Shown piece by piece: positions 5,146 to 6,315 of a DNA stretch of 6,315 bases. Position 1 is the stretch's first letter. Each line of letters begins with the position of its first letter. Under the pieces are notes generated by a model, which searched no databases, had not been told where the DNA came from, and worked only from the letters and a program-made list of their open reading frames with translations. Source of the stretch: Actinomycetales bacterium (GTDB lineage Bacteria; Actinomycetota; Actinomycetes; S36-B12); the NCBI GenBank assembly GCA_017849335.1, contig JAFIHP010000365.1, positions 1-6,315 of the forward strand, given 5' to 3'. The position numbers and the translations under genes are program-made.

Positions 5146-6315
5146 GAATGGTGGTGGGTCGTCGGGTGGTCGGGGTGGGATGAGGTCGGGTGGTTCGTGT
5201 TGGTAGATGCGGCCCAGCGGTGAGCGCCAGGTGCAGGACCCGTCCCTCGCGCTGGCGGTGATGTGCCAGTAGCCGGCGGTCTTCAACTCGTGGTGGAACT
5301 TGCACAGCGGTCCGAGGTTGCACGTGTCGGTCAACCCGCCGGCGTCGTACGGCTTCGCGTGGTCGATCTCGCACCGTTCGGCCGGGCGGTTGCAGCCGGG
5401 GAACCGGCAGTGCTGGTCACGCAGCCGAAGAACGAGCTTCTGCAGGTCCGACGCCAGGTAGTGCCGGCGGCCCGCGTCGAGGATGCACCCGGTCGCGTCC
5501 GTGACCAGGCGCCGGATGGTGGATGAGCCGAGGGCGGCGTCGGCGAGGACGTCGCGGATCTCGTCGGCGGTGCAGGGGGTGTTCCCGATCCGGCCACCCT
5601 GCTCGGAGCATCCGACGATCGTCTCGAGGGGCACGAGGACGTTGACGTGGACGGCGAGCTTGGCCTCCTGCACTGGACCGGTGACCTGACCGACGCTGCC
5701 CGGGTCGCCGAGCGTCAAGGCGACCAGGGCGGCCACGCGCCGCTGCCCGCGGGTGATGCACCCGTCGGCGACCTCGAACCGGGCGTCCTTGGCGAGGGTG
5801 TTCACGGCCTGCATCACGGCCTCGGCGTGCGCGGTCGGCATCACCGCCCGGATCTCGCACGTGCCGGGCTCGACCGGGTTCACGAACACGCCGTGGTCCT
5901 GCTCCGCCGCCTTACGCCGCCGCTTCCGGGCACCGACCGGGTCGATCGCCGTCACCAGCACGCGGGTCTTCTTCCCGGCCTCGCCGGGTGTGTGGGTCGC
6001 GGCGAACGGGACGACCTTCGCGAGGACCTCGGCGCAGTGCTTGGCGTACTCGGCGTGCTCGACGGGGTCCACGGACCCGTGGCCGGGCAGGTTCCGCAGC
6101 TGCCGCCCGATCGCCCGCACATGCTCCACCGTGACCGTGCCAGCAAGCATCGCCGCGAGCATCGGCGACCAGGCCGTGGTCAGTTCCTGCGCTTCCCGGA
6201 TCCGGGCCTCACCGGTCACCGGCGACAGGCGAAGCGCGGCCGTGATCTCCCTCCAGGCGACCTGCTCCGGTGCCACGTACTGCGGCCGCGCCGCGACGGC
6301 ATCCGCCGCCAGGAT
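5143..6315 (-). CDS. DUF222 / HNH endonuclease-family protein (N-terminus outside window)
   Basis: A member of the large actinobacterial DUF222-HNH family (the M. tuberculosis 13E12 repeat proteins belong to it). The family carries an HNH nuclease fold at the C-terminus, but its biological role is not settled. The visible 390 residues include most of the DUF222 domain (about 1-270) and the HNH domain (about 295-345). The nuclease motif looks intact, with zinc-binding and catalytic residues in family order: Cys303 and Cys308 (CRFPGC), Asp318-His319 (EIDHAKPY), Asn333 (TCNLGPLC), Cys338, and His341-His342 (FHHELK). The protein ends in a proline-rich tail, IPPRPPDDPPPF. The frame is open to the window edge (reading ILAADAVAARPQY before the GTG at 6276), and the family normally has more N-terminal sequence, so 6276 is not taken as the start. 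No intron, direct repeats or terminal repeats are seen around it, so mobility is not shown. Confidence 0.92.
   Translation of the reverse strand: MLAADAVAARPQYVAPEQVAWREITAALRLSPVTGEARIREAQELTTAWSPMLAAMLAGTVTVEHVRAIGRQLRNLPGHGSVDPVEHAEYAKHCAEVLAKVVPFAATHTPGEAGKKTRVLVTAIDPVGARKRRRKAAEQDHGVFVNPVEPGTCEIRAVMPTAHAEAVMQAVNTLAKDARFEVADGCITRGQRRVAALVALTLGDPGSVGQVTGPVQEAKLAVHVNVLVPLETIVGCSEQGGRIGNTPCTADEIRDVLADAALGSSTIRRLVTDATGCILDAGRRHYLASDLQKLVLRLRDQHCRFPGCNRPAERCEIDHAKPYDAGGLTDTCNLGPLCKFHHELKTAGYWHITASARDGSCTWRSPLGRIYQHEPPDLIPPRPPDDPPPF
5156..5179 (+). other. Potential G-quadruplex sequence on the plus strand
   Basis: Four G-runs (5156-5158, 5164-5166, 5172-5175, 5177-5179) are separated by loops of five, five and one base, which fits the G3+N1-7 quadruplex pattern; a fifth run lies at 5188-5190. 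It is 24 nt beyond the stop of the 175-residue gene, so it would be in the 3' end of that gene's transcript if transcription reads through. It also lies on the template strand of the HNH gene, where it encodes the proline-rich tail. The pattern may be only a by-product of CCA/CCC proline codons. Confidence 0.35.

Noticed and set aside
6274..6276. GTG as the true start of the HNH gene
   Set aside because: The frame continues open to the window edge with DUF222-like sequence, and the family is usually longer at the N-terminus.
1..6315. Defence island, toxin-antitoxin pair, CRISPR array, biosynthetic cluster or mobile element
   Set aside because: No repeat array, transposase, integrase, terminal repeats, tRNA or cluster of related functions is visible. 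The HNH protein alone is not evidence of a defence system.

Overview
The window reads as chromosomal DNA from a high-GC Gram-positive actinobacterium. GC is very high throughout, codon third positions are dominated by G and C in every gene, GTG starts are frequent, and one gene has a leaderless-style promoter. Two families seen here, the DUF222-HNH protein and the five-helix membrane alpha/beta-hydrolase (Abhydrolase_9 type), are typical of Actinobacteria. A Cellulomonas-like Micrococcales host is a guess from the look of the proteins, not a result. Base and codon use look uniform, so there is no sign of recent transfer.

There are six genes and almost no non-coding DNA. (1) Bases 1-689 (+) hold the C-terminal 228 residues of an aldo/keto reductase. 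(2) Bases 673-1515 (+) encode an acyl-CoA thioesterase II (TesB type) overlapping gene 1 by 17 nt, so the two are probably one transcript. (3) Bases 1472-2716 (-) encode a Bcr/CflA-type drug-efflux MFS transporter, convergent with the thioesterase and overlapping its 3' end by 44 nt. (4) Bases 2805-4502 (+) encode a membrane-anchored alpha/beta-hydrolase, divergent from the transporter across an 88-nt gap that carries its promoter. (5) Bases 4604-5131 (+) encode a 175-residue protein I do not recognise, separated from gene 4 by a strong RNA hairpin, probably a terminator. (6) Bases 5143-6315 (-) hold a DUF222-HNH endonuclease-family protein whose N-terminus lies outside the window. It is convergent with gene 5, with only 11 nt between the stop codons.

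The genes do not form an obvious single pathway. Genes 1 and 2 could share a housekeeping role in carbonyl and acyl-CoA metabolism, the transporter is a standalone exporter, and the hydrolase and small protein are of unknown substrate or function. I found no tRNA, rRNA, CRISPR array, insertion sequence, attachment site or replication origin. I see no novel multi-gene system; the points most worth a second look are compact regulatory and gene-boundary structures and the two poorly understood proteins.
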